Source: Planctomycetaceae bacterium (GTDB lineage Bacteria; Planctomycetota; Planctomycetia; Planctomycetales; Planctomycetaceae). Taken from it: DNA of 49,412 nucleotides. The stretch spans positions 1 to 49,412 of the forward strand of contig JACCRE010000152.1 of NCBI GenBank assembly GCA_013813775.1. The letters run 5' to 3'. Each line of letters starts with the position of its first letter. The stretch's first letter is position 1. Positions 39,935 to 47,823 of this stretch are shown here, piece after piece. Made by a program: the position numbers and the translations under genes. The notes below the pieces were generated by a model. The model was not told the DNA's origin. It saw only the letters and a list, made by a program, of their open reading frames with translations, and made no database searches.

Positions 39935-41734
39935 ATGGCCACCGCATATCCGCTGAACTGGGAACTGGAATCGCTGTTGCCGGCGCCGGCGTCGCCCGAG
40001 TTCGGTGACGTGCTGAGCCGTTACAAGGCGACGCTCGAAGCGATGGGTCCGCAGTCGGAATCGCTGCCCGCCGTCACTGGCGAAGCGACAGCGGCGAAGA
40101 CCTGGGCTGGTTTTCTCAAGACCTACGAATCGGCGGCATCGCTGGGCGGCGATCTCGAATCGCTCGTCGGTTGTTACGCCGCCGGCGATGCGGGGAACGC
40201 GCTGTACCGCTCCCTCGAAGCGAGACTTGCGGCCCTGCAACCGCTACGAACGACGATCGCGACGAACATCGAGTTCACGCTCGGTCAGGCGAGCGATGAG
40301 AGCTTCCGCGCCTTCCTGAAGGCCGACCCGACGCTCGCCGCGAACGCCTTCTTCTTCGGGGATCTGCGGCGACTCGCAAGATTGCGATTGCCGAAGGATC
40401 AGGAGCAGCTCGCGGCGGAACTCGACGTCGACGGCTTCGCCGCGTGGGGGCGGCTGTACGATCGGCTCAGCGGCGAGCTGCGCGTGACGGTGATGGAGAA
40501 GGGGGAACTCGTCAGGAAGTCTCCCGGGCAGGTTCTGTTCGATTCGCCCGAACGCAGCGTGCGTCAGAACAACTTCTACGCGGCCGACAAAGCCTGGGCG
40601 ACGATCGAGGAGACCTGCGGCGACTGTCTGAACCATCTCGCCGGCACGCGGCTGACGAAATACCGGCGGGCGGGCCTGACGGATCATCTCGACGCCCCGC
40701 TGCACTTCAACCGCATGAGCCGTGAGACGCTCGAAACGATGTGGCGCGTCGTCGCCGAGCGTCGCGGCATGCTCACGAAGTATTTCGACGCGAAGGCGAA
40801 CGTGCTGGGCCTCGACAAGCTCGCCTGGTACGACCAGACGGCTCCGCTGCCCGCGGGAGGCAAACCCGCGACGAAACTGCCTTATGACGAAGCCTGCGAT
40901 CTCGTGCTGAAGACCTTCCATGGCTTCAGCCCCGAACTGGGCGACTTCGCACAACAGGCGCTCGACGAGAAGTGGATCGAGGTCGAGAACCGTCCCGGCA
41001 AGCGGCAGGGCGGCTTCTGCACCGGCTTTCCAACGGCGAAGCAAAGCCGCATTTTCATGACCTACACCGACAGCGCCGACAGCATGTCGACGCTCGCCCA
41101 CGAGCTCGGCCACGCCTACCACTCACACGTGCTGAAGGACGAACCCTTCTTTCTGCGCGAGTATCCGATGAACCTCGCCGAGACGGCGAGCACCTTCGCC
41201 GAGCAGGTGCTTGGACAGGAGCGACTCGATCGCGCGAGCGACGACTTCGAGCGTCGCGCGATTCTCGATCACATGCTGAGCGACTCGGTGGCATTCTGCA
41301 TGAACCTGCATGCGCGGTTCACGTTCGAAGATCGCTTCCATCGGCTGCGCGCCGAGGGCGAAGTCTCGCCGGAGAAGTTCAGCGAGTTAATGCTCGAAGC
41401 CCAGAAGGAGTGTTATTGCAACGGCCTCGCGGAAGACGACTACAACCTGCGGTTCTGGGTCAGCAAGCTGCACTTCTACATCACGCACGTGCCGTTCTAT
41501 AACTTCCCGTATACGTTCGGGTATCTGCTGTCGCTCGGGCTGTACGGACTCGCGAAACAGGGCGCGAAGGACTTCCCGCGGCAGTATCGCGAGTTCCTGC
41601 GCGGCACCGGCCGCATGACCGCGGAAGACGCCGTCCGCACGGCCTTCGGTCACGACCTCACGCAACCCGACTTCTGGCAAACGAGCATGGACGAGATCGA
41701 ACACCGCGTGTCGAAGTTCGTGGAGCTCGCTTAG
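39935..41734 (+). CDS. M3-family oligoendopeptidase F
   Basis: A 599-residue cytoplasmic zinc metallopeptidase. The catalytic motif HELGHAYH has H389, E390 and H393, with the third ligand Glu in YPMNLAETAST about 25 residues on. The N-terminal half is the helical lid of the M3 fold; GGFCTGFPTAKQSRIFMTYT and VPFYNFPYTFGYLLSLGLY are typical of the PepF/PepF2 group. GGAAGGA stands six bases before ATG 39935. It probably degrades short peptides. Stands alone on its strand. Confidence 0.94.
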   Translation: MATAYPLNWELESLLPAPASPEFGDVLSRYKATLEAMGPQSESLPAVTGEATAAKTWAGFLKTYESAASLGGDLESLVGCYAAGDAGNALYRSLEARLAALQPLRTTIATNIEFTLGQASDESFRAFLKADPTLAANAFFFGDLRRLARLRLPKDQEQLAAELDVDGFAAWGRLYDRLSGELRVTVMEKGELVRKSPGQVLFDSPERSVRQNNFYAADKAWATIEETCGDCLNHLAGTRLTKYRRAGLTDHLDAPLHFNRMSRETLETMWRVVAERRGMLTKYFDAKANVLGLDKLAWYDQTAPLPAGGKPATKLPYDEACDLVLKTFHGFSPELGDFAQQALDEKWIEVENRPGKRQGGFCTGFPTAKQSRIFMTYTDSADSMSTLAHELGHAYHSHVLKDEPFFLREYPMNLAETASTFAEQVLGQERLDRASDDFERRAILDHMLSDSVAFCMNLHARFTFEDRFHRLRAEGEVSPEKFSELMLEAQKECYCNGLAEDDYNLRFWVSKLHFYITHVPFYNFPYTFGYLLSLGLYGLAKQGAKDFPRQYREFLRGTGRMTAEDAVRTAFGHDLTQPDFWQTSMDEIEHRVSKFVELA

Positions 41735-41753
41735 CGCCTCTTCCACCACGTGG

Positions 41754-41803
41754 GGTCCGCTATGCGGACCGGCCTCCATTGATGGCGGTCCGCACAGCGG
41801 ACC
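41754..41803. repeat. Twin-hairpin REP-like element (GGTCCGC type)
   Basis: GGTCCGC-TAT-GCGGACC (41754-41770) and GGTCCGC-ACA-GCGGACC (41787-41803): two 17-base hairpins with 7-base stems and 3-base loops, 16 bases apart, just after the oligopeptidase stop. The geometry matches the element at 27014-27065 while the sequence differs. Confidence 0.8.
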
Positions 41804-41815
41804 CTACGCGCTCGA

Positions 41816-42154
41816 TCAAACGATCACGTCGAGACTGCCGCCGCAGGGGTCGTCGGGAAGCCGCGGTCGGGTGAGGGCCGGCATGTCAGGAGTGGCGGAC
41901 GAGCCGCGGGTCGGCGTCTGAGACGGTTCCGTCTCGTCGGTTCCGCCACCGGTCCAGCCGTCGGCGTCGCGGTCGGCGGAGGTGCTGGCATCGCGATCGA
42001 GCGGATGCGAGGCAAGCGCTTTCTGTCCCGCCGCGAGCGAGTGATTCGCGGCGTCGAGCTTCGCCGCGCGGTCAGCGGCTCCGTTCGAAACGCTGCCCGC
42101 CGCCGAGGAGGCGAGGCCCGTCGTCATCGCGGGAAGAGAGCCCAAGGCGGACAT
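41816..42154 (-). CDS. Small acidic hypothetical protein with DRDADGW motif
   Basis: A 112-residue protein from ATG 42154 (MSALGSLPAMTTGLASSAAG). The middle is helical (GAADRAAKLDAANHSLAAGQ), then STADRDADGW-like text (here TSADRDADGWTGGGTDE) and a disordered Pro/Thr-rich tail. The DRDADG string recalls EF-hand-like or RDADGR motifs that I associate with short planctomycete-conserved proteins. The frame is open upstream to 42283, but that part reads through a terminator hairpin. Function unknown. Confidence 0.55.
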   Translation of the reverse strand: MSALGSLPAMTTGLASSAAGSVSNGAADRAAKLDAANHSLAAGQKALASHPLDRDASTSADRDADGWTGGGTDETEPSQTPTRGSSATPDMPALTRPRLPDDPCGGSLDVIV

Positions 42155-42266
42155 GCCGGCGACCTCGCAACACGCGGCCGGATTGAAAGAACGTCTGCCG
42201 ATAGCATATTCCGCGAACGACGACGAGGCGGATTTTTTCGCGGCCTGCTCACGCCGCACAAATAAC

Positions 42267-42294
42267 GACGGCCCGCAAAGCATTGCGGGCCGTC
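42267..42294 (-). terminator. Hairpin terminator after the giant repeat protein gene
   Basis: GACGGCCCGC (42267-42276) pairs perfectly with GCGGGCCGTC (42285-42294) around an 8-base loop. On the minus strand it lies 25 bases past the stop at 42320 and is followed by GTTATTTGTG, a partial T tract. Confidence 0.65.
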
Positions 42295-42319
42295 GCGAGT
42301 CACGATCGGTCGGAAAGCC

Positions 42320-45043
42320 TCACGCTTTGGGTTTTTTGTCCTTGTCCTTGTCCTTGTCCTTGTCCTTGTCCTTGCCACCGCCGCGACCCTGACCACCAGG
42401 GTTGCCGCCCCCGGGACCGCCTCCGCCTCCTGGACCTCGCTGCGGCGGAGGACCTGCCGCTGGAGGAGCCGGTTGCGGACGTGGTCCGGCACCGGCGCCT
42501 GGACCACCTTGCGGTGGTGTCGGTTGCGGACGCGGACCTCGCTGCGGCGGAGAACCTGCCGCTGGAGCACCCGGTTGCGGACGTGGACCGGCACCTGCAC
42601 CCGGACCACCTTGCGGCGGTGTCGGTTGCGGACGCGGCGCGGCACCCGGACCTGCTTGCGGTGGTGTCGGTCGAGGACGCGGCGCGGCACTTGGCCCCGC
42701 CTGGCCCGGCGTCGGTTGCGGACGCTGGCCGGGTGCGGCACCTGGTGCCTCGGGACGACGACCGCCACCCGGGCGTGCCGCTGGGCTGCGGTCTTGCGGC
42801 AGCGCGGGTGCCCCTTCCGGAAGATTCGGCCGACCTGGTCGCCCCGCACCGGGCAATGGCCCGCCGGGGCCGGCTTCCGGCCGACCGCGATTCTGACCAG
42901 GCGGAACGGCCTCGGCACCGGGGCCACCGCGACGGCCCTCACCACCGCGGACGTTCGGAGCACCGTCTTCTTGGCGGGCACCGGGCGGCAGTCCGCCGAA
43001 CGGATCGAAGCCGCCGCGGCCTTGCCGTCCTCGTTCCGAGGCGTCCGGAGCGCTGCCCGGTCCACGCTCCGGCCGATTCGGCTGCGGAGATTCCGCACCG
43101 GGCGCGCGTCCAGCCTCTGCGCCTGGGGCGGCACCGCGGTTGCGACCGACGCCGAATCGCGGAAACGCCGGACCTTGCTCGTCATCGCGTTCGTCGGCAC
43201 CAGGGCGATCGGGACGGGCAGCGTCAGGTCGTCCGGCGTCAGGTCGTCCGGCGTCTGGTCGTCCGGCGTCTGGTCGGCCAGGATCTGGTTGGCCCGGATC
43301 TGGTCGTCCAGCATCTGGTCGTCCAGCATCGGATCGGCCCTCGCCGGGTGTTCCGGTTTCTGGCTGTCCAGCTTCAGGTGCGCCGGGTCGCCCAGCGTCG
43401 GGTCGAGCGGCGTCGGGGCGGCCACGGCCGGGACGATCGGCTCCTGGTGCACCCGGGGCCGCATCGCGACCCGGACGATCGGGTCGAGCGTCACCGCGGT
43501 CTCCCTCACCAGGAGTCGGCGGCGAGGGCGGTCGGCGGTTGCGTCCACGTCCCTCAGCATCTGCACCGGGTGGACTATCGCCGCGGGCATTTTCGCGACC
43601 TGGAGCGGCATCAGCACCCGGTCTTTCCGTCTGAGCCACTGCGGTGGATTCAGGAAGTTGCAGTCGGCGCTCGGGAGGCGTCTGCGGACCGCGCTCGCCG
43701 CGGCCCGGCCGTCGTTCACCATCGGGACCACGCTCGGCGTTGTCGCGGGCGGCTCGCGCCGCGGCGCCTCCGGCATCGGCGACTTCAAACTCGCTGCGCT
43801 GTCGCTGGAACTGCCGCAACGATCGCGAGTTTTCGATGAAGCGTTCTCGTCGCGGACCCTCGACCTGAGTGAACGATACCTGCCGCGCATCCGCCCTCGC
43901 ATAATCTCGCAGCGGTGAGGCGAACGAGAACGCCGCAGCTTGCAGCGGAGCGTTCGCTCCGTCGATCCTGGCGAGGAACTGCCGCTGGGCCGAGAAGGTT
44001 CGCGGCGGACGGAACTGCTGGTTCTGCACGAAGTAGCCGTTCCACGACGTCAGCCGCTGGATGAGGTTGACGTTCCGTTGCGCATACGACCACTGGTAGT
44101 ACGTGAGGACGGGATCGTAGAAGTTTCTGCGGCGACCGAAGGTCGACCAGGAATAGAAGTCGAAGTTGTTACGCGGTTGATAGCCGTAGTAATCGCCGTA
44201 GTAGTAATGCCCGTAGTTCGGGCTGACGAACAGGTGCATGAGCAACGGAGCCGAGTCGATGACGATCGTCGGCGTGTAGACGAAGTTCGGCTGTTGATAA
44301 ATCGGCTGCTGAAACGCCACCGGCGCGAACATCACGCCGCGATCGAGGAATGTGAAGTCCCAGAATCCCGGCACGAAGACGCAGCCGTACGGCGACCAGA
44401 CGTATTGATCGGGAATCCAGATCCAGTCGGCCACCGCAGGCGCCCAATAGCCGGGCCGCCATTGGTAATCCGCCGTCTGCCATGTCCAGCAGCCGGGAAT
44501 CCAGAAGTAATCTCCTTCCGGAGCCTCGATGTTCGGTCCTTGTTCAAGCGAAGCCGGCGGTTCCGGCAGGTAGGCGATTTGCTCGGTCTCGTTGCTCGTC
44601 CAGAAGCCCGCGACCCACTGGAATCCACCCGAGTATTCGGTCCAGTAGCCCGGCACCCAGCGTCGATCGCCTGGAACATTGCGCCACAGCCCGCTGATCC
44701 ACAGAAGCTGCTCGCCGTCGGGATCCCAGCCCCAGTACCCCGGAATCCAGGCGACGTTCTCGCCCTCCGGCATCTGCTCGGGCGGAACCTCGTCGATCGG
44801 TTCGGGCGGTTGCTCGTCGATCACCATTCCCGGCTCGGGATTCGTCACATAGGGATTCGCGAAGGCCTCGTGCATGGGGCCGCGAGTCAGGGCCTCGTAG
44901 CCTTCGGTTTCATCCCCCGGGGGCGGCGAATCTCCGCCGGGCGGGGGCGCGAAATCCTGGGCCGGCAGGCTGAGCGCCGCCACGCATAATCCTGCCGCCG
45001 CACAAGCGGCGAGGGCCGAACCGAACAACTTTGTCTTCAGCAC
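42320..45043 (-). CDS. Giant secreted low-complexity protein with YxWxPGYW repeats and Lys-Asp tail
   Basis: A 907-residue exported protein starting at GTG 45043 with GAGGAG seven bases upstream; the longer frame to 45259 is unlikely. The signal peptide LFGSALAACAAAGLCVAALS precedes an acidic Pro-rich stretch. Next come tryptophan repeats (VAWIPGYWGWDPDG, RRWVPGYWTEY, YFWIPGCWTW, YQWRPGYWAP; about 100-245), the YXWV/PGYW type found in cell-envelope proteins. Then a Tyr/Phe-rich region, a long disordered part with RPDAGRPDAG and PQPTPPQGGPGAGAG repeats, and a C-terminal (KD)6 tail encoded by six GTCCTT hexamers (42338-42373). It is probably surface or periplasmic; function unknown. A terminator follows. 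Confidence 0.85.
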   Translation of the reverse strand: MLKTKLFGSALAACAAAGLCVAALSLPAQDFAPPPGGDSPPPGDETEGYEALTRGPMHEAFANPYVTNPEPGMVIDEQPPEPIDEVPPEQMPEGENVAWIPGYWGWDPDGEQLLWISGLWRNVPGDRRWVPGYWTEYSGGFQWVAGFWTSNETEQIAYLPEPPASLEQGPNIEAPEGDYFWIPGCWTWQTADYQWRPGYWAPAVADWIWIPDQYVWSPYGCVFVPGFWDFTFLDRGVMFAPVAFQQPIYQQPNFVYTPTIVIDSAPLLMHLFVSPNYGHYYYGDYYGYQPRNNFDFYSWSTFGRRRNFYDPVLTYYQWSYAQRNVNLIQRLTSWNGYFVQNQQFRPPRTFSAQRQFLARIDGANAPLQAAAFSFASPLRDYARADARQVSFTQVEGPRRERFIENSRSLRQFQRQRSEFEVADAGGAAARAARDNAERGPDGERRPGRGERGPQTPPERRLQLPESTAVAQTERPGADAAPGRENARGDSPPGADAEGRGRNRRPPSPPTPGEGDRGDARPDRPGRDAAPGAPGADRPGRGRPDAARPDAGRPGAPEAGQPETGTPGEGRSDAGRPDAGRPDPGQPDPGRPDAGRPDAGRPDAGRPDAARPDRPGADERDDEQGPAFPRFGVGRNRGAAPGAEAGRAPGAESPQPNRPERGPGSAPDASERGRQGRGGFDPFGGLPPGARQEDGAPNVRGGEGRRGGPGAEAVPPGQNRGRPEAGPGGPLPGAGRPGRPNLPEGAPALPQDRSPAARPGGGRRPEAPGAAPGQRPQPTPGQAGPSAAPRPRPTPPQAGPGAAPRPQPTPPQGGPGAGAGPRPQPGAPAAGSPPQRGPRPQPTPPQGGPGAGAGPRPQPAPPAAGPPPQRGPGGGGGPGGGNPGGQGRGGGKDKDKDKDKDKDKKPKA

Positions 45044-45255
45044 GTGATCTCTCCTCGATCGTCTGCCAAGGCGCGGCCCCTCCGCCTCCATCGATAACGC
45101 GCGGCAGACGATCGGTACGCCGGGGTTTGGCACGGCGCGTCGTCGGGAAATCCCGGTAGTCGAAGAGCATGGGAGAATCGCAGAACGGAAGACGTGAGAA
45201 ACATCGCGAGCGAGCGATTCTCGCCGGCTTCCGTTCTCCGTCCTTCCGTTCTCTC

Positions 45256-45750
45256 TCACCCGATTCCCACCGACGCTTTATAGAGATTCAGCGTGAGATG
45301 CGCCTGGCCCTGATGATGCGGCTCGTGCCAGTTCAGCACGTGGAGAATCGTTTCCAGACTCCAGCCTCGCTCACGGAAATTCTCGGGCACCGTCGCGAGA
45401 TCGTCATCGGAAAAGGTCGCCACGGTGCTCAGCAGGCGTTGCCGCGACGACTCGAGCACGTGACGGATGGTCGCCGCATCGGGGATTTCGTCATCCGGCG
45501 TGCTGCCCCCCTTGAAGCGGGGCGCCAGCTCCGGGAACTCCGGCGCCTGCCCGAGCAATCGCTCGGTCGCGAACAACTGCTCGGTGACGCCGATGTGCAT
45601 GAGTTGCCACGCGATGTGCGCGCGACCGGGGCCGGGACGCCAGCCGAGAGCGTGCTGCGGGTCCGGCAGCTTGCCGATCGCGTCGAGCGTGGCGAGCGTC
45701 CGTTGCCGGTTGATCTCCCAACAGCCCGTGATGATCCTGATGACGCTCAT
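45256..45750 (-). CDS. DinB/DfsB-family protein
   Basis: A 164-residue four-helix protein of the DinB superfamily, which includes thiol transferases and many unknown metal-binding enzymes. The metal-ligand histidines are visible: AHIAWQLMHIGVTEQLF early, and LNWHEPHHQGQAHLTLNLY near the end (the usual HxxxH). ATG 45750 (MSVIRIITGCWEINRQRTL) is used; the frame upstream to 46164 is not coding. A role as thiol-dependent transferase is a family-level guess. Confidence 0.87.
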   Translation of the reverse strand: MSVIRIITGCWEINRQRTLATLDAIGKLPDPQHALGWRPGPGRAHIAWQLMHIGVTEQLFATERLLGQAPEFPELAPRFKGGSTPDDEIPDAATIRHVLESSRQRLLSTVATFSDDDLATVPENFRERGWSLETILHVLNWHEPHHQGQAHLTLNLYKASVGIG

Positions 45751-45866
45751 CAATTTGCCTTCATGGTCGACGGTGTCGTGATGCTTATCCGCGTCGTGAC
45801 TCTCGCGCGTGGTTTCCAGCCGCGGAGCAGGCCGGGTTCGTGACACCGATCCACAGCGACTTTCGG

Positions 45867-45910
45867 TAATGAAAACTGCAAAATGAACAACCCAAAATGA
45901 AAAGTTCAAG
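45867..45910. repeat. ATTTTGCATTTT-type phrase repeat, left copy
   Basis: TAATGAAAACTGCAAAATGA and ACAACCCAAAATGAAAAG; read on the minus strand these are TTTTCATTTTGG and TTTTGCAGTTTTC words. The inverse orientation copy stands at 46337-46379. Its end coincides with the stop codon of the four-helix-bundle pseudogene. Confidence 0.65.
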
Positions 45911-46282
45911 GCTGCGGCTTGCGGTGCGCGGTGTTTCGCTTCGTCGTGACGATCGATTTGCCGATGATGTTGCACAGCTGGCCGCATTCCTCGAGCAGAT
46001 CCTCTAACCGCTGGCCTGGCAGCAGATCGCATTTGCAAATCATCCACAGCCAGCACCTCGATTCTCGCAATTCCTTGAGACAAATGCCGAGCTTGTGGGT
46101 AAAGTCGCGCCGACTCTCTCCCCCGCATGCTTCCGCATAGTTCGGCGCGGGCGAGGTGCCGCAACGGACGAGTTGGCCTGCGATGTGACGCCCCATCCGG
46201 GTGTCGGGCAACGCATCAACCACCTTCCCGATCCGGACCGCAAGTCCAGCAGCCGCTCTTGGAGATCATGCCGATTCGCCAT
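45906..46282 (-). pseudogene. Four-helix-bundle protein (23S rRNA intervening-sequence type), frameshifted
   Basis: The N-terminus MANRHDLQERLLD (ATG 46282) is in one frame; the rest, AVRIGKVVDALPDTRMGRHI onward through CGTSPAPNYAEACGGESRRD and FTHKLGICLKELRESRCW, is in another. The break is at about 46242, where one base is missing (GGACTT-GCGGTC would read L-D-F/L-A-V with one more base). A truncated start at GTG 46223 (MVDALPDTR) could still give 105 residues without helix 1. This family is related to DGR accessory Avd proteins and to rRNA intervening-sequence proteins; no reverse transcriptase or rRNA is near. Confidence 0.75.
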
Positions 46283-46336
46283 CGCCTTGCCTTTGATGTC
46301 GCGTCTCTGGTTTCCGACCCGATTTCAATTCGACTC

Positions 46337-46379
46337 TTGCATTTCTCATTTCGCATTTTTCATTTCGCATTTTTCATTG
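46337..46379. repeat. CATTTTTCATTTCG phrase repeat, right copy
   Basis: TTGCATTTCTCATTTCGC followed by ATTTTTCATTTCGC and ATTTTTCATTG: three tandem imperfect copies, AT-rich against the surrounding GC-rich DNA, immediately upstream of folC and of the four-helix-bundle pseudogene. Confidence 0.7.
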
Positions 46380-46391
46380 TCTTCTTTCCCG

Positions 46392-47726
46392 ATGCCACTT
46401 CACTCCTACGACGACGCCGTCGCGTATCTGCTCGGGCGCATCAACTACGAGCGGAATCCTTCGCTCGCCGAACGGCAGGCGTTCAGGCTCGACCGCATGC
46501 GGAGGCTGCTCGCGGCGCTCGGCGATCCGCAGGAGAGGATCCCGGCCGTGCACATCGCCGGAACGAAGGGCAAAGGCTCGGTCGCGATGATGACGGCCGC
46601 CGCGCTCACCGCCGCCGGGCTGCGGACGGGTCTCTACACGTCGCCGCATCTCGTCCGCTTCGAGGAACGCATGCGGGTCGACGGCGAGACGCCTTCGCCG
46701 GCGGAGTTCGTCGACCTGACCTCGCGGGTCGCCGCCGCGGTCGCCGAACTCGAGCGTGACGATGAGAGTCTCGCGGCGACCTACTTCGAAGCGGCCACGG
46801 CGATGGCGTGGGAGTTCTTCGCCCGCCGCGGCGTCGAGATCGCGGTCCTCGAAGTGGGCCTGGGAGGTCGCCTCGACGCGACGAACGTCTGCCGACCTAA
46901 AGTCGTCGCGATCACGAACATCAGCCGCGACCATACGGCGCTGCTCGGCGAGACTCCCGCCGAGATCGCCTTCGAGAAGGCAGGGATCATCAAGCCCGGC
47001 GTGCCGTGCGTCTCCGGAGTGGCGAATCCCGACGCGGCGGCGGTGGTGCGGCGAGTCTGCGTCGAACGAAACGCGCCGCTCTTCGAGATCGCCGAACGAT
47101 TCGACGTCATCGAGGGCCGAACAGGCGAGGCAGCCGTTCGTGCGGTGACGATCGATGCCGCGGGAACGACCTGGGGACCGATCGCGGTGCCGCTGGCGGG
47201 GCGTCATCAGGCCGAGAACGCCGCGGTCGCATTGCATCTGCTCAAAACGCTCGCCGATCGAGGATATCGCGTCGGACCGCAGGACGCCGGAGCCGGCTGG
47301 GCAAATCTAAACTGGCCCGCTCGCGTCGAGGTCGTCGCACGGAACCCCACGATCGTGATCGACGCGGCCCACAACGTGGCGTCGGTCGAAGCGCTCGTTC
47401 GCACGCTCGACGACGACTTCCAGGCCGCACGGCGCATTCTGCTGTTCGCCGCCAGCCGCGAAAAGGACATCCCGGGCATGCTGGGCGCATTCGCGCCCGC
47501 GTTCGACTCGGTCGTCCTGACGGCCTTCCACAACAACCCGCGTGCGATGCCGCCCGATCGCTTGCTCACGTTGTGGCAAGCCGTCGCCGATCGGCCGGCC
47601 GATCGGTTCGAGCGATCGGAAGAGGCCTTCGACTTCTGCCGACGCATCGCCGGCCCCGACGACCTGATTTGCGTGGCAGGCTCTTTCTTTCTGGCCGCCG
47701 AGATCCGGCCGATCGTGATGGCCTGA
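46392..47726 (+). CDS. folC: Bifunctional folylpolyglutamate/dihydrofolate synthase
   Basis: A 444-residue Mur-ligase-like ATPase adding glutamate to dihydropteroate and folates. Motifs: HIAGTKGKGSVAMM (P-loop, residues 54-67), YTSPHLVRFEERM, VGLGGRLDATNV, ITNISRDHTALLG, and the C-terminal DAAHNVASVEALV. ATG 46392 (MPLHSYDDAVAYLLGRIN) starts the family N-terminus; the ORF back to 46095 includes repeat DNA and the antisense of the pseudogene. The upstream CATTTTT repeat array may hold or disturb its promoter. Confidence 0.95.
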   Translation: MPLHSYDDAVAYLLGRINYERNPSLAERQAFRLDRMRRLLAALGDPQERIPAVHIAGTKGKGSVAMMTAAALTAAGLRTGLYTSPHLVRFEERMRVDGETPSPAEFVDLTSRVAAAVAELERDDESLAATYFEAATAMAWEFFARRGVEIAVLEVGLGGRLDATNVCRPKVVAITNISRDHTALLGETPAEIAFEKAGIIKPGVPCVSGVANPDAAAVVRRVCVERNAPLFEIAERFDVIEGRTGEAAVRAVTIDAAGTTWGPIAVPLAGRHQAENAAVALHLLKTLADRGYRVGPQDAGAGWANLNWPARVEVVARNPTIVIDAAHNVASVEALVRTLDDDFQAARRILLFAASREKDIPGMLGAFAPAFDSVVLTAFHNNPRAMPPDRLLTLWQAVADRPADRFERSEEAFDFCRRIAGPDDLICVAGSFFLAAEIRPIVMA

Positions 47727-47823
47727 ACATCGCTCATCGTTTCGGCAAGCGAAAGACGCCCCCGGCGGTCGGCGTCGGAGGCGTCCTTCATGAACGATGA
47801 ACGACGATCGCTTCGGTGGACCG

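Noticed and set aside
42338-42373. Six GTCCTT hexamers considered as a CRISPR-like or regulatory array
   Set aside because: No spacers; the hexamers are in frame and encode the Lys-Asp tail.
42124-43902. Three long alternative frames (about 480-590 residues) over the 3' half of the giant protein gene
   Set aside because: Simple GC-rich repeats keep every frame open. Only the 42320-45043 frame has a signal peptide, SD sequence and structured Trp repeats.
43940-44989. 349-residue plus-strand frame over the Trp-repeat part of the giant protein
   Set aside because: Antisense to a clearly coding segment, and no start signal or domain is seen.
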